Shown here one piece after another: positions 14,435-14,936 of a stretch of 14,936 nucleotides of DNA. The notes beneath the pieces were generated by a model. It had not been told where the DNA came from. It worked only from the letters and a program-made list of their open reading frames with translations, and did no database searches. Source of the DNA: Clostridia bacterium (GTDB taxonomy: Bacteria > Bacillota > Clostridia > Monoglobales > Monoglobaceae); assembly GCA_017409915.1 (NCBI GenBank), contig JAFQRU010000108.1:1-14936 (forward strand), written 5' to 3'. The position numbers were made by a program, and so were the translations under genes. Position 1 is the first letter of the stretch, and every line of letters starts with the position of its first letter.

Positions 14435-14936
14435 CTACCTCCTTGTCAGTAAATATTTATTTCCAGGTTCTTGCGTAACTATTCCGCCTATCATAAGCAT
14501 AGTAAGCTTGCTTGAAACCTTCTGGATTGGAAGGTCACAGCTTTCCGCTATATCATCGGGATATTGACCTTCTCCGAAATCTTTAAGATAATTTATAATC
14601 TTTTTGTCATCTTCGTCTAGTTCATAGCCAAGGTCAACGGCGATTGACTCTTCTTTGGGTTTAACAAGTTTCAGTCCGTTTTCTAGCTTTTTTGGATAAG
14701 TTTCTCTATATGTATTGAGTATATCTTCATAGCTTAAAACGGTTGTTACCCCATCCCTGATTAAGCCGTTTGGAAGCTCAGATGGAGAGAGAATAGGGTT
14801 ACCGGGAACGGCGAATATATCGCGGGATGCATCGGTAGCGTGTTTAACGGTAATGGATGTACCGCTTTGCAATGTGCCTTCAACAACCACAATTCCGTTG
14901 GCAACAGATGCCATTATGCGATTTCTTCTTTGATAA
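14435..14936 (-). CDS. dprA: DNA processing protein DprA, C-terminal part (5' end outside window)
   Basis: DprA binds incoming single-stranded DNA and loads RecA during transformation; it is also widespread in bacteria not known to be competent. About 167 residues are visible, and the frame is open to the window edge ahead of an internal ATG at 14914. The Rossmann-fold end is recognisable: RRNRIMASVANGIVVVEG, then SGTSIT, then DIFAVPGN and GLIRDG. The last 60 or so residues form the winged-helix domain (DDKKIINYLKDFG to YLLTRR) found at the end of many DprA proteins. Some usually conserved positions differ: YQRRNRI where FPxRNRI is common, and LPNGLI where GTNxLI is common. It is followed at once by topA, the usual neighbour. 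Confidence 0.93.
   Translation of the reverse strand, partial: YQRRNRIMASVANGIVVVEGTLQSGTSITVKHATDASRDIFAVPGNPILSPSELPNGLIRDGVTTVLSYEDILNTYRETYPKKLENGLKLVKPKEESIAVDLGYELDEDDKKIINYLKDFGEGQYPDDIAESCDLPIQKVSSKLTMLMIGGIVTQEPGNKYLLTRR
14437..14444 (-). promoter_or_regulatory. topA ribosome binding site within the end of dprA
   Basis: AAGGAGGT on the - strand, a perfect anti-16S match 7 bases before the GTG of topA. The same bases encode the last two arginines (AGG AGG) and most of the stop of dprA, so ribosomes finishing dprA would clear and reuse this site. Confidence 0.9.

Overview
The window is ordinary chromosomal DNA from a low-GC Gram-positive bacterium, most likely a member of the Clostridia. 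The evidence is AT-rich codon choice, strong AGGAG-type ribosome binding sites, folate-type TrmFO, a short FtsY that is only the NG core, zinc-type ribosomal protein L31, and the dprA-topA pair. I see no rRNA, tRNA, CRISPR array, insertion sequence or phage gene. No stretch longer than 300 bases lacks a gene; the largest gap is about 130 bases, downstream of rpmE.

Region 1 (1-8970, + strand) is one tightly packed operon: the 3' end of nadK (NAD kinase), recN (DNA repair), a small RseC-type membrane protein, an ABC-F translation ATPase, smc (chromosome condensation) and ftsY (SRP receptor). Spacing runs from a 1-base overlap (smc/ftsY) to 19 bases (nadK/recN). A perfect 10-bp hairpin terminator ends it, and the same hairpin serves the convergent trmFO. 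Three successive long genes (recN, ABC-F, smc) encode ATPases with ABC-type heads. argR, often found between nadK and recN, and rnc, often found before smc, are absent.

Region 2 (8971-10381, - strand) is trmFO (tRNA m5U54 methyltransferase). It has a divergent control region shared with the next gene, in which two extended -10 boxes lie back to back inside a 19-bp near-palindrome.

Region 3 (10382-12268, + strand) is a small block of four genes. They are an unrecognised 123-residue protein built from two copies of a CxxC-x20-CxC zinc-ribbon unit, a half-length EPSP-synthase-like protein with substituted active-site motifs, aroQ (type II dehydroquinate dehydratase) and rpmE. Clear sigma-A promoters lie before the first, second and fourth genes, and a strong terminator follows rpmE.

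Region 4 (12269-14936, - strand) is topA (DNA topoisomerase I) preceded by the 3' part of dprA, translationally coupled, with its own terminator. dprA-topA-trmFO is a common Firmicutes order. Here the three genes are still collinear on the - strand, but region 3 sits between topA and trmFO in the opposite orientation.

Most of the window is housekeeping. The least conventional part is region 3, especially the degenerate EPSP-synthase-like protein coupled to aroQ, the duplicated zinc-ribbon protein, and the symmetric divergent promoter. I found no convincing wholly new multi-gene system, and these three items are the best leads.
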